Shown here one piece after another: positions 1-6,409 of a stretch of DNA of 8,112 nt. How positions within the stretch are numbered: position 1 is the stretch's first letter; every line of letters starts with the position of its first letter. The translations under genes and the position numbers were made by a program. A model generated the notes under the pieces. The model worked only from the letters and a program-made list of their open reading frames with translations. It was not told the DNA's origin and ran no database searches. The stretch is taken from positions 1 through 8,112 of the forward strand of contig JANJXE010000152.1 in assembly GCA_024709185.1 (NCBI GenBank), read 5' to 3'. The DNA comes from Paludibacter sp. GTDB lineage: Bacteria; Bacteroidota; Bacteroidia; Bacteroidales; Paludibacteraceae.

Positions 1-709
1 CGATTTTGATGTGGAAGAACGTTTTCGCGGTGACTGGGATAAGTTTAAAATGTGGGACCTGGCATGTAAAAACGAAGAAGAAACCATGCGTGCCTACTCA
101 ATGGCCAATTATCCTGCCGAAGGAAATATCGTGATGCTCAACGTTCGTATTGCCACTCCTCCCTATGATCGTGCTAAAGGTGGTTGGGCAGATGTAAAAC
201 CGGGTATTTGTTCGTCCTACATCTTCAACCTGAAGCCGGGAGATAAAGTAATGGTGTCGGGTCCGTTTGGTGAATTCCATCCACTGTTGCATACCAAGCG
301 CGAAATGTTGTATGTAGGAGGTGGTGCGGGTATGGCTCCACTGCGTTCACATATCCTTCACCTTCTTGAAACGCTTAAAATTACCGATCGTAAGATTACC
401 TATTGGTATGGTGCCCGTTCGAAAAACGAAATTTTCTACGAAGAGGATTTCCGTAAACTCGAACGCGAATTCCCGAATTTCCAGTTCAATATCGCATTAA
501 GCGAACCACTGCCGGAAGACAACTGGACAGGCTATGTAGGATTTATCCACAAGGTAATTCACGACAACTACCTGGCCAACCACGATGCACCGGAAGATAT
601 CGAATACTACATGTGCGGTCCTGGTCCGATGGCAAAAGCTGTTGAGAAAATGATTTTCGATTTGGGCGTTCCACGCGAAATGCTGATGTTCGACGATTTC
701 GGAGCGTAA
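1..709 (+). CDS. nqrF: Na+-translocating NADH:quinone reductase subunit F, C-terminal part (5' end outside window)
   Basis: NqrF is the NADH-oxidising subunit of the Na+-pumping NADH:quinone oxidoreductase in the cytoplasmic membrane. It passes electrons from NADH through FAD and a 2Fe-2S centre into the complex. The reading frame is open from base 2 and already coding (D-F-D-V-E-E-R), so the gene is cut by the window edge; the GTG at 11 is an internal valine codon and not a start. About 235 residues are visible, covering the ferredoxin-reductase-like FAD and NADH domains. The flavin-binding motif RAYSMANYP begins at base 89, the nucleotide-binding loop [11 protein letters not shown] at about 317, the CGPGPM motif with its conserved Cys at 614-616, and the chain ends in FDDFGA. 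The N-terminal membrane helix and the 2Fe-2S domain would lie upstream. nqrF is normally the last gene of nqrABCDEF, which fits the strong terminator that follows directly. Family and role are near certain. Confidence 0.96.
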   Translation, partial: DFDVEERFRGDWDKFKMWDLACKNEEETMRAYSMANYPAEGNIVMLNVRIATPPYDRAKGGWADVKPGICSSYIFNLKPGDKVMVSGPFGEFHPLLHTKREMLYVGGGAGMAPLRSHILHLLETLKITDRKITYWYGARSKNEIFYEEDFRKLEREFPNFQFNIALSEPLPEDNWTGYVGFIHKVIHDNYLANHDAPEDIEYYMCGPGPMAKAVEKMIFDLGVPREMLMFDDFGA

Positions 710-725
710 GTGAAAGTATACTACT

Positions 726-764
726 AAAAAAGCGATGCATTTTAACGGATGCATCGCTTTTTTT
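726..764. terminator. Bidirectional rho-independent terminator between convergent nqrF and the FAD-dependent dehydrogenase gene
   Basis: A perfect 15-bp stem (726-740 paired with 749-763) closes an 8-base loop (TTTAACGG). The stem has six A on the left and a run of eight T on the right (757-764), so each strand reads as a hairpin followed by a U-tract. It lies 17 bases after the nqrF stop and about 93 bases beyond the stop of the opposing gene, so it can end transcription from both sides. Confidence 0.93.
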
Positions 765-856
765 TAAAGCTATAAAGAAACAGGTTGAAACTATACAGAA
801 GGGTTAAAGTCCCTACACGATTAATCGGGAAACTTAGCCGATGATCATCAGATGGA

Positions 857-2437
857 TTATACTTTCTTTAATTTTGTCAGGATTTCAAAAACATGGATCG
901 CCGCATTTTGCCCATCTATTGCCGATGATGTAATACCACCTGAAAATCCAGAACCTTCGCCTGCAGGAAAAAGTCCCTTTAGTTGTGGATGCTCACCAGT
1001 TTCAGGATCACGTGGGATGCGTACTGCCGACGAAGAACGCGATTCGACAGCTACTACCACGGCCTCGTTGGTGAGGTAGCCGTGCATTTTACGATCGAAG
1101 CGTCGGAATGCTTCACGCAGTCGTTTTGAAATGTGTTCAGGAAGCCAGAAATGTAGCGGCGATGAGATGATTCCGGGCATATAGGAGCATTCAGGTAAAT
1201 CGGCCGAAACTTTTCCTTTTACAAAATCGACTAAACGCTGTGCTGGTGCTACACGTCCTTTACCTCCGTTGTTAATATAGGCCAAATGCTCCACATGTTG
1301 TTGAAAGCGTAAGCCTGCCAGTACACCGTATTGTTGAAACTCTTCCGGAATATCTTCGGGGCGAATTTCCACCACCATACCGGAGTTGGCAAATGGTGAA
1401 TTCCGACGCGATGCCGACATGCCATTTACCACAATTTCTTCTTCCCTGGTTCCTGCCGGTACAATACGACCACCAGGACACATACAGAAAGAATACACAC
1501 CCCGGTCGTCGATTTGCTCCACAAGACTGTAATTAGCCGCCGGCAGGTATTCGCCGCGGGAAGGGCAGTGGTACTGAATGCTGTCGATCAATGTTTGTGG
1601 ATGCTCCACCCGTACGCCCATGGCAAAGCCTTTTTGCTCGAGCTGAATGCCTTGCGAATGAAGCATTTCGTAAATATCGTGTGCCGAATGTCCGGTTGCC
1701 AGTATGACCGCCTCAGCTTCAAATTTCCGTCCGTCGGTTGTAATACATCCCTTCACCCGGTCGTTTTCGATTAGTAATTCCTTCATCCTGGTGTCGAAAT
1801 AGATTTCTCCACCGTGAGAAGTAATGGTATAACTCATATTTCCCACAATGGCAGGCAACATATCGGAACCAATATGGGGATGAGCTTCGTAGAGAATTTC
1901 GTCGGAAGCACCATGGTATTGAAACAGTTCGAAAATCTCGTTTGAATCTCCTTTCTTCTTCGAACGGGTATAGAGTTTTCCATCGCTAAAAGTGCCTGCA
2001 CCACCTTCACCATAGCAATAATTAGAATCAACATTGAAGGACTTGTTACGGTTGAGTGCCGCAATGTCAGAAACGCGGTCCTTAGCCTGTTTACCCCGTT
2101 CAATCACAACGGGTTTCAATCCCAGTTCCACTAGTTTAAGGGCTGCAAAAATACCTGCAGGTCCAGCGCCAATGATAAGCACTGATGGGGCAGTGTGCAC
2201 ATCGTGGAACTGAAATTCTCTTCGTAAAGTCGATAGGTCGGGCATTTCGTTTACATAGACCTCTACCGATAAATTGATTTTGGGTTGATGGCTCCGTGCA
2301 TCAATCGATTTTTTGAGTATGCGGATGTGTTTGATGTCCTGCTCGTGCAGTTCGGCCTTTTCCGCCACCCGACGTTTCAGTTGCGATTCTTTGGCAGCTT
2401 GTTCGGGAGTTATAATAAGTTGAACCTGAAGTTTCAT
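857..2437 (-). CDS. Uncharacterised FAD-dependent dehydrogenase (COG2509-like NAD(P)/FAD oxidoreductase)
   Basis: This is a predicted soluble flavoprotein of 526 residues whose substrate is unknown. An N-terminal domain of roughly 75 residues, rich in Lys/Glu and beginning MKLQVQLIITPEQAA, precedes a two-dinucleotide-binding-domain flavoprotein fold. The Rossmann FAD motif is GAGPAG at 90-95, followed by an acidic residue in VIERG (111-115). YGEGGAGTFSDGKL at 142-155 is characteristic of this family. ATGHS at 247-251 is the usual second FAD-contact strand, and GLFPAGEGSGFSGGITSSA (488-506) is the C-terminal FAD-closing motif. The length matches the family. The ATG at 2437-2435 is chosen because it begins the conserved N-terminal domain and lies about 26 bases after a TATCTTTG promoter element. 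The gene stands alone, with its own promoter and a terminator beyond its 3' end. Family assignment is firm. No reaction can be given from the sequence, and proposals that such proteins reduce carbonyl or cofactor substrates would be speculation. Confidence 0.9.
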   Translation of the reverse strand: MKLQVQLIITPEQAAKESQLKRRVAEKAELHEQDIKHIRILKKSIDARSHQPKINLSVEVYVNEMPDLSTLRREFQFHDVHTAPSVLIIGAGPAGIFAALKLVELGLKPVVIERGKQAKDRVSDIAALNRNKSFNVDSNYCYGEGGAGTFSDGKLYTRSKKKGDSNEIFELFQYHGASDEILYEAHPHIGSDMLPAIVGNMSYTITSHGGEIYFDTRMKELLIENDRVKGCITTDGRKFEAEAVILATGHSAHDIYEMLHSQGIQLEQKGFAMGVRVEHPQTLIDSIQYHCPSRGEYLPAANYSLVEQIDDRGVYSFCMCPGGRIVPAGTREEEIVVNGMSASRRNSPFANSGMVVEIRPEDIPEEFQQYGVLAGLRFQQHVEHLAYINNGGKGRVAPAQRLVDFVKGKVSADLPECSYMPGIISSPLHFWLPEHISKRLREAFRRFDRKMHGYLTNEAVVVAVESRSSSAVRIPRDPETGEHPQLKGLFPAGEGSGFSGGITSSAIDGQNAAIHVFEILTKLKKV

Positions 2438-2463
2438 TTGAATTAGTTAAAAATATAAGGTTA

Positions 2464-2471
2464 CAAAGATA
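2464..2471 (-). promoter_or_regulatory. Bacteroidetes-type -7 promoter element for the FAD-dependent dehydrogenase gene
   Basis: Read on the - strand this is TATCTTTG, a match to the Bacteroidetes primary-sigma -7 consensus TAnnTTTG, in an AT-rich stretch 26 bases upstream of the ATG at 2437. No clear TTG is seen 19-21 bases further upstream, so only the -7 half is supported. Transcription would begin at about 2458 and leave a leader of about 20 bases. Confidence 0.6.
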
Positions 2472-2542
2472 AATAATTAAATCCGGATGTGGAAAAAAGA
2501 GCTCATTGGTTTAAATATCCTTCCTGCTATTGATATTTTTTC

Positions 2543-2550
2543 TAACTTTG
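2543..2550 (+). promoter_or_regulatory. Bacteroidetes-type -7 promoter element for the GNAT gene
   Basis: TAACTTTG matches TAnnTTTG and lies 23 bases upstream of the ATG at 2574. It places the transcript start near 2556, downstream of the more distant in-frame ATG at 2487, and so argues that translation starts at 2574 or 2580. No good -33 TTG is present at the usual spacing. Confidence 0.55.
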
Positions 2551-2573
2551 AGCGTTCTTTCAGACTATTGCTC

Positions 2574-3080
2574 ATGCCTATGAAAATTCAACTTATTGAT
2601 CTTCAGGACAAAGATTTTGAAATTGTGAAATCGGTATACGATTATTATATCGTAAATACAACGGCAACTTTTCATACAGAATTAATTACTATTGAGGAGT
2701 TAAAGAGTGTGATTGCGGTTGCACATCCCAAATACAAATCCTATCTTATTTCATTTGAAGAAGAAATTTGCGGATACTGCTATCTTTCACAGTATAAAAA
2801 GAGGCAGGCATACGACCGGACTGCGGAGGTGAGTATCTATTTAAAGCCTGAATATTCGGGTAAAGGTATTGGTCGCAAGGTGTTGGAAATGTTGGAGCAG
2901 ATAGCAATCGATTGTACCATAGTAGTTCTGATCGGAATTATTTCCGAAGAAAATAAAACGAGTATTGCTTTGTTTGAAAAGTGTGGTTATGTAAGGTGTG
3001 CACATTTTCGGGAAGTGGGTGAGAAATTCGGACGATTACTGGATATAGTGGCTTATCAGAAAACGCTGAAGATAAAATGA
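2574..3080 (+). CDS. GNAT family N-acetyltransferase (phosphinothricin/methionine-sulfone acetyltransferase-like)
   Basis: This is a predicted cytoplasmic acetyl-CoA-dependent N-acetyltransferase of 168 residues. The early segment with TTATFHTE and a following ITIEEL (29-44) matches the 'ATFE...T..E' region of the PAT/MnaT subgroup, which acetylates amino-acid analogues such as phosphinothricin or methionine sulfone. The acetyl-CoA loop is SGKGIGRKVLEML at 95-107, with Ser95 where the Q/R-x-x-G-x-G/A motif usually has Gln or Arg. ENKTSIALFEKCGYV (126-140) is the typical C-terminal motif. The frame is open back to an ATG at 2487, but those 29 extra residues do not fit the family and a -7 element lies inside them, so 2574 was chosen; the ATG at 2580 is equally possible. 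The gene is AT-rich: 158 G+C in bases 2641-3060, about 38%, against roughly 47-58% in sampled lines of neighbouring genes. The true substrate cannot be told. Confidence 0.85.
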   Translation: MPMKIQLIDLQDKDFEIVKSVYDYYIVNTTATFHTELITIEELKSVIAVAHPKYKSYLISFEEEICGYCYLSQYKKRQAYDRTAEVSIYLKPEYSGKGIGRKVLEMLEQIAIDCTIVVLIGIISEENKTSIALFEKCGYVRCAHFREVGEKFGRLLDIVAYQKTLKIK

Positions 3081-3119
3081 CAGGGTTGTGCATTTTGTGG
3101 ATAGGAAGTAATAATAATA

Positions 3120-3152
3120 AAGCCAACATGCTATAAGTTAACATGTTGGCTT
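3120..3152. terminator. Hairpin terminator between convergent GNAT gene and tRNA-Arg
   Basis: An 11-bp perfect inverted repeat (AAGCCAACATG at 3120-3130, CATGTTGGCTT at 3142-3152) encloses an 11-base loop. Read on the - strand it is followed by a U-rich run (TATTATTATTA), which would end the tRNA transcript. On the + strand the run after it is AT-rich but less U-rich, so termination of the GNAT transcript is plausible but weaker. Confidence 0.7.
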
Positions 3153-3161
3153 ATAATAAAG

Positions 3162-3235
3162 TGATTCGGTTGGGATTCGAACCCAAGACCCACAGCTTAG
3201 AAGGCTGTTGCTCTATCCAGCTGAGCTACCGAACC
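3162..3235 (-). tRNA. tRNA-Arg, anticodon TCT
   Basis: A 74-base cloverleaf is read on the - strand. The 7-bp acceptor stem pairs GGTTCGG (3235-3229) with CCGAATC (3169-3163), with one G-U pair. The D-arm stem is GCTC/GAGC. The anticodon stem ACAGC/GCTGT carries the loop CTTCTAA, giving anticodon TCT at 3201-3199. The variable region is 5 bases and the T-arm TTGGG/CCCAA carries the loop TTCGAAT. The discriminator base is A. The bases that follow are CTT, so CCA is not encoded and must be added after transcription. It decodes AGA and AGG. The gene is not part of a tRNA cluster within the window; it has its own promoter at 3278-3308 and a hairpin downstream. Confidence 0.97.
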
Positions 3236-3277
3236 ATACACCTGTAAAAAGGGAATATTGCATCGAAAAATGCGGTG

Positions 3278-3308
3278 CAAAAGTAGTTTATTTTTCATAG
3301 ATTTGCAA
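3278..3308 (-). promoter_or_regulatory. Complete Bacteroidetes promoter (TTG-N20-TACTTTTG) for tRNA-Arg
   Basis: On the - strand TTG (3308-3306) is followed by a 20-base AT-rich spacer and TACTTTTG (3285-3278), an excellent match to the Bacteroidetes -33/-7 consensus. Transcription would start near 3272 and give a 5' leader of about 37 bases, to be removed by RNase P. It is the best-formed promoter in the window. Confidence 0.8.
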
Positions 3309-3359
3309 CTGTTTAACTAAAAAAGAATCCCGCCGCTGCGTTAATTGCTGTTTTTTCGT

Positions 3360-3367
3360 TACTTTTG
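3360..3367 (+). promoter_or_regulatory. Bacteroidetes-type -7 element for the thrA-lipoprotein-glmM unit
   Basis: TACTTTTG matches TAnnTTTG exactly and lies 41 bases upstream of the thrA ATG. The expected start near 3373 leaves a leader of about 35 bases, too short for a threonine/isoleucine-rich attenuator peptide and hairpin of the enterobacterial thrL kind. No clean -33 TTG is present at 19-21 bases; the TTG at 3345-3347 is too close. Confidence 0.65.
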
Positions 3368-3408
3368 CGGTTCTATTAATTAGTGACTAATCGATACTCA
3401 GGCAGAAG

Positions 3409-5844
3409 ATGAAGGTAATGAAATTTGGCGGAACATCCGTAGGTTCCGTTGAGGGTATTTTAAGCGTTAAACGCATCGTGGAATCGGCATCCAAGCCGGT
3501 GATTGTTGTAGTGTCGGCTCTTTCGGGAATCACCGACCAGTTGTACAAAGTAGCGGCCATGGCTGCTGCCGGCGACGAAAATTACCTGACTGAATACAAG
3601 ACGATGCTCCATCGTCATCTCGACATGATTCCACAGGTGATTGTTGATCCACAAACACAGAATGAGACCACTAACAGTATTCAGGAACTTTTTACCGACC
3701 TGTCAAATATTCTTCGGGGTGTGTACCTCATCAGGGATAGTTCTCCCAAAATCACCAATACTATTGTTAGTTATGGTGAAGCATTATCTTCCGTAATTGT
3801 AAGTCAGGCGCTTGACGCACAACATGCCGATGCACGCGATTTTATTAAAACCATTCATCAGTTTGGCAAACATGTGGTTGATTTTGAGCAAACAAATCAA
3901 CTAATTAAAGAACGATTCGCAAAGTTACCTTCCATTACAGTTTGCGGTGGCTTTATTGCTTCCGAATCACAAACCAACTTTATCACTAATCTTGGCAGAG
4001 GAGGATCCGATTATACCGCAGCTATCCTGGCGGCAGCTCTCGGAGCGGAAGTGCTCGAAATATGGACCGATGTGGATGGTTTCATGACTGCCGATCCCCG
4101 TATTATTTCCAATACTTATGTTATTGAAGAACTGAGCTTTAGCGAAGCAATGGAATTGTGTAACTTTGGCGCAAAGGTGATTTATCCTCCTACTATTTTT
4201 CCGGTTTTTCATAAAAAAATTCCGGTAGTAATTAAAAATACATTCAATCCTGAAGCCAGAGGTACCTATATTTCACAGGAAAGAATCGACGACCGATCGA
4301 AAACCATTAAAGGAATTTCGTCGATTAACGATACTTCGCTGATCACTATCCAGGGCCTGGGTATGGTTGGAGTTATCGGTGTTAACCATCGTATTTTCAA
4401 GGTTTTAGCCCGAAATGGTATTTCTGTATTCCTTGTGTCACAGGCATCTTCCGAGAATACAACTTCCATTGGGGTTCGAAATGCCGATAGTCCGCTTGCC
4501 GTTAAAGTGCTAAAGGAAGAGTTTGCTCAGGAAATAGCGCATGGAGAGATTGATACTATTGTATCGGAAGATGATCTGGCAACGGTAGCCATCGTGGGCG
4601 ACAATATGAAACGTACGCCGGGTATTGCAGGGAAGCTTTTTGGTACGCTGGGACGTAATGGTATCAATGTGATTGCCTGTGCACAGGGTGCTTCTGAAAC
4701 AAATATTTCCTTTGTTACCGACCGCTCCTCTCTTCGTAAGGCGCTCAATGTTATTCACGATTCGTTTTTCCTTTCCGATTACCAGGTATTGAACCTGTTT
4801 ATAGTCGGTGTGGGGACTGTGGGAGGAAAACTGATTGATCAGATTCGAAAACAGCAGCAAAAGCTGATGGATGAAAATGCCCTGAAAGTAAAGGTCGTTG
4901 GGGTGGCTTCAAGCAGAAAAATGCTGTTTCGCAGGGAAGGTATCGACCTAAACAATTTCCGCGATGAACTCATGACCATGGGGCAGGATGCCAGTCCTGC
5001 TGCCATTGCACGTGAAATTATCGAAATGAATATCTTTAATTCGGTTTTTGTCGATTGTACTGCCAATGAAGATGTTGCACACTTGTACCAACGATTGCTT
5101 GAGAACAATACTTCGGTGGTGACAGCTAATAAAATTGCTGCCTCATCGGATTACCCCAGGTATTTAAAATTAAAGGAAACCGCCCGCCGCAAAGGGGTGA
5201 AATTTCTCTTCGAAACCAATGTGGGAGCAGGATTACCGATAATCAACACTATTAACAGTTTGATTAACAGTGGCGACCGAATCCAGAAAATTCAGGCAGT
5301 GCTTTCGGGTACCCTCAACTTTATTTTCAATAACCTTAGCGATGAAAATCCGCTAAGCAAGTCAATTCTTATGGCAAAAGAAGCCGGATTCTCTGAACCC
5401 GACCCACGAGAAGACCTTAGTGGTAAGGATGTGGTACGTAAGCTGGTAATTCTGGCCCGTGAAGCAGGTTACCAGGTTGAACAGGAAGATGTAGAGAAGA
5501 ATTTGTTTATTCCGGAAGCATTATTCCACGGCTCGATGGATCAGTTCTGGAAAGATATTCCATCGCTCGATGCTGAATTTGAAGAAAAACGCCGCGTACT
5601 GGCCGCTTCGGGTAAGCGCTGGCGCTTTGTGGCAACAATGGAAATGGGCAAATGCAGTGTAGGTCTCGAGGAAGTTGATAACCTGCATCCATTTTATGAT
5701 TTACAGGGTAGCAACAATATAATTTTACTCACAACTGCCCGTTATAATGAATTCCCGATGATGATTAAGGGATATGGTGCTGGCGCTAGTGTAACAGCAG
5801 CAGGCGTTTTTGCCGATGTCATCAGTATTGCTAATATACGCTAA
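3409..5844 (+). CDS. thrA: Bifunctional aspartokinase / homoserine dehydrogenase
   Basis: A fused two-enzyme protein of 811 residues, close to the 820 of E. coli ThrA. The kinase half phosphorylates aspartate, the first step toward lysine/diaminopimelate, threonine and methionine. The C-terminal half reduces aspartate semialdehyde to homoserine with NAD(P)H. The aspartokinase signature KFGGTSVG is at 5-12, GRGGSDYTAA at 196-205 and WTDVDGFMTADPR at 219-231. Two ACT regulatory domains follow, at about 312-385 (QGLGMVGVIGV) and 391-455 (VAIVGDNMKRTPGIAG). The homoserine dehydrogenase half starts near 461, with the dinucleotide loop GVGTVGG at 467-473, TANK at 572-575, ETNVGAGLP at 602-610, SGTLNFIF at 633-640 and the catalytic-site segment DLSGKDVVRK at 669-678. 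All key motifs are intact. The ATG at 3409 starts the kinase signature directly. Paired ACT domains suggest feedback control by threonine, as in the family. It is the first gene of a three-gene unit that lacks the usual threonine partners. Confidence 0.97.
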   Translation: MKVMKFGGTSVGSVEGILSVKRIVESASKPVIVVVSALSGITDQLYKVAAMAAAGDENYLTEYKTMLHRHLDMIPQVIVDPQTQNETTNSIQELFTDLSNILRGVYLIRDSSPKITNTIVSYGEALSSVIVSQALDAQHADARDFIKTIHQFGKHVVDFEQTNQLIKERFAKLPSITVCGGFIASESQTNFITNLGRGGSDYTAAILAAALGAEVLEIWTDVDGFMTADPRIISNTYVIEELSFSEAMELCNFGAKVIYPPTIFPVFHKKIPVVIKNTFNPEARGTYISQERIDDRSKTIKGISSINDTSLITIQGLGMVGVIGVNHRIFKVLARNGISVFLVSQASSENTTSIGVRNADSPLAVKVLKEEFAQEIAHGEIDTIVSEDDLATVAIVGDNMKRTPGIAGKLFGTLGRNGINVIACAQGASETNISFVTDRSSLRKALNVIHDSFFLSDYQVLNLFIVGVGTVGGKLIDQIRKQQQKLMDENALKVKVVGVASSRKMLFRREGIDLNNFRDELMTMGQDASPAAIAREIIEMNIFNSVFVDCTANEDVAHLYQRLLENNTSVVTANKIAASSDYPRYLKLKETARRKGVKFLFETNVGAGLPIINTINSLINSGDRIQKIQAVLSGTLNFIFNNLSDENPLSKSILMAKEAGFSEPDPREDLSGKDVVRKLVILAREAGYQVEQEDVEKNLFIPEALFHGSMDQFWKDIPSLDAEFEEKRRVLAASGKRWRFVATMEMGKCSVGLEEVDNLHPFYDLQGSNNIILLTTARYNEFPMMIKGYGAGASVTAAGVFADVISIANIR

Positions 5845-5854
5845 TTCAACCGAT

Positions 5855-6400
5855 ATGAAATTCTCTTTCGTTCTTATTTTCGCTCTTGTAATTACAGGTT
5901 TTGCAATCAGCTCCTGCGACGATAATGTGACTTTTGCTGATGAGCTGGCTGCTGAACAAACCCTTATTAATGGGTTCATTAAGAGGAATAATATTACTGT
6001 GGTCGACAAGATGCCTACCACGTTCCCCTGGCCCGATAAGGTCTTTTATAAGAGCAACTCCGGACTTTATTTCCGACTTACAGCTCAGGGTGATGTGACT
6101 TCCGGCGACACTATTCAATCGGGTGATATGGTGGTGGCGCGCTTTCTTCAATATACGCTGAATGAAAAGGCCGATACCCTTTCAAATCTTTCGACACTCG
6201 ATTTTCCGTATCCTACAACTTTCAATTACCTCGATTATTCGCAGGTTTGCCTGGGTTGGCACGAGGCTGTTGGCTATATGAAACGCCACAATTCAGAAGC
6301 GACTATCATCGTATATTCCCGTATTGGTTTCAGTCAGTTCAACCGCCCGGCAACACCAATTGGATACGATCTGAAAATTAAAATTCAAAAGAACTATTAA
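5855..6400 (+). CDS. FKBP-like lipoprotein (DUF4827-type), predicted periplasmic or envelope-anchored
   Basis: A 181-residue predicted lipoprotein. Residues 1-20 are a lipoprotein signal peptide (MKFSFVLIFALVITGFAISS) with lipobox I-S-S-C, so Cys21 would be lipidated and the mature chain would begin CDDN. The rest looks like a diverged FKBP-type peptidyl-prolyl isomerase fold. SGLYFRL (69-75) with SGDMVVARFLQYTL (89-102) corresponds to the early FKBP strands. CLGWHEAVGYM (132-142) corresponds to the conserved 'GW.EAL..M' segment, and PATPIGYDLKIKI (165-177) to the final 'IPP.S.L.F.VEL' strand. Key parts such as the 'FDSS' loop and 'AYG' are altered, so isomerase activity is doubtful and a binding or chaperone role is possible. 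The open frame reaches back to an ATG at 5810 inside thrA, but the ATG at 5855 starts the signal peptide. The gene lies 10 bases after thrA and 9 before glmM, so it is surely co-transcribed. From memory DUF4827 proteins occur beside this GlmM type in other Bacteroidales. Function is unknown. Confidence 0.85.
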   Translation: MKFSFVLIFALVITGFAISSCDDNVTFADELAAEQTLINGFIKRNNITVVDKMPTTFPWPDKVFYKSNSGLYFRLTAQGDVTSGDTIQSGDMVVARFLQYTLNEKADTLSNLSTLDFPYPTTFNYLDYSQVCLGWHEAVGYMKRHNSEATIIVYSRIGFSQFNRPATPIGYDLKIKIQKNY

Positions 6401-6409
6401 CAGAAACAT

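Noticed and set aside
818..849. Short palindromes CGATTAATCG (818-827) and GATGATCATC (840-849) between the terminator and the flavoprotein stop
   Set aside because: Ten-base AT-rich palindromes are expected by chance, and they lie after both genes' stops, where an operator would have no promoter to act on.
852..1079. 75-codon open frame on the + strand opposite the flavoprotein gene
   Set aside because: It lies wholly antisense to a well-supported coding region and shows no recognisable motif or promoter, so it is a by-product of the codon pattern of the real gene.
3162..3235. tRNA-Arg as an attachment site of an integrated element
   Set aside because: I looked for a second copy of the tRNA 3' end (TTCGAATCCCAACCGAATCA) in the window and for an integrase and found neither. 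The low-GC GNAT gene alone does not prove integration here.
4510..4860. 116-codon open frame on the - strand inside thrA
   Set aside because: It is antisense to the ACT and linker region of thrA, whose motifs are intact, and its translation has no domain-like features.
5810..5854. Upstream in-frame ATG of the lipoprotein gene, overlapping the thrA end
   Set aside because: It would place 15 polar residues before the signal peptide. The ATG at 5855 gives a clean lipoprotein signal and a normal 10-base gap.
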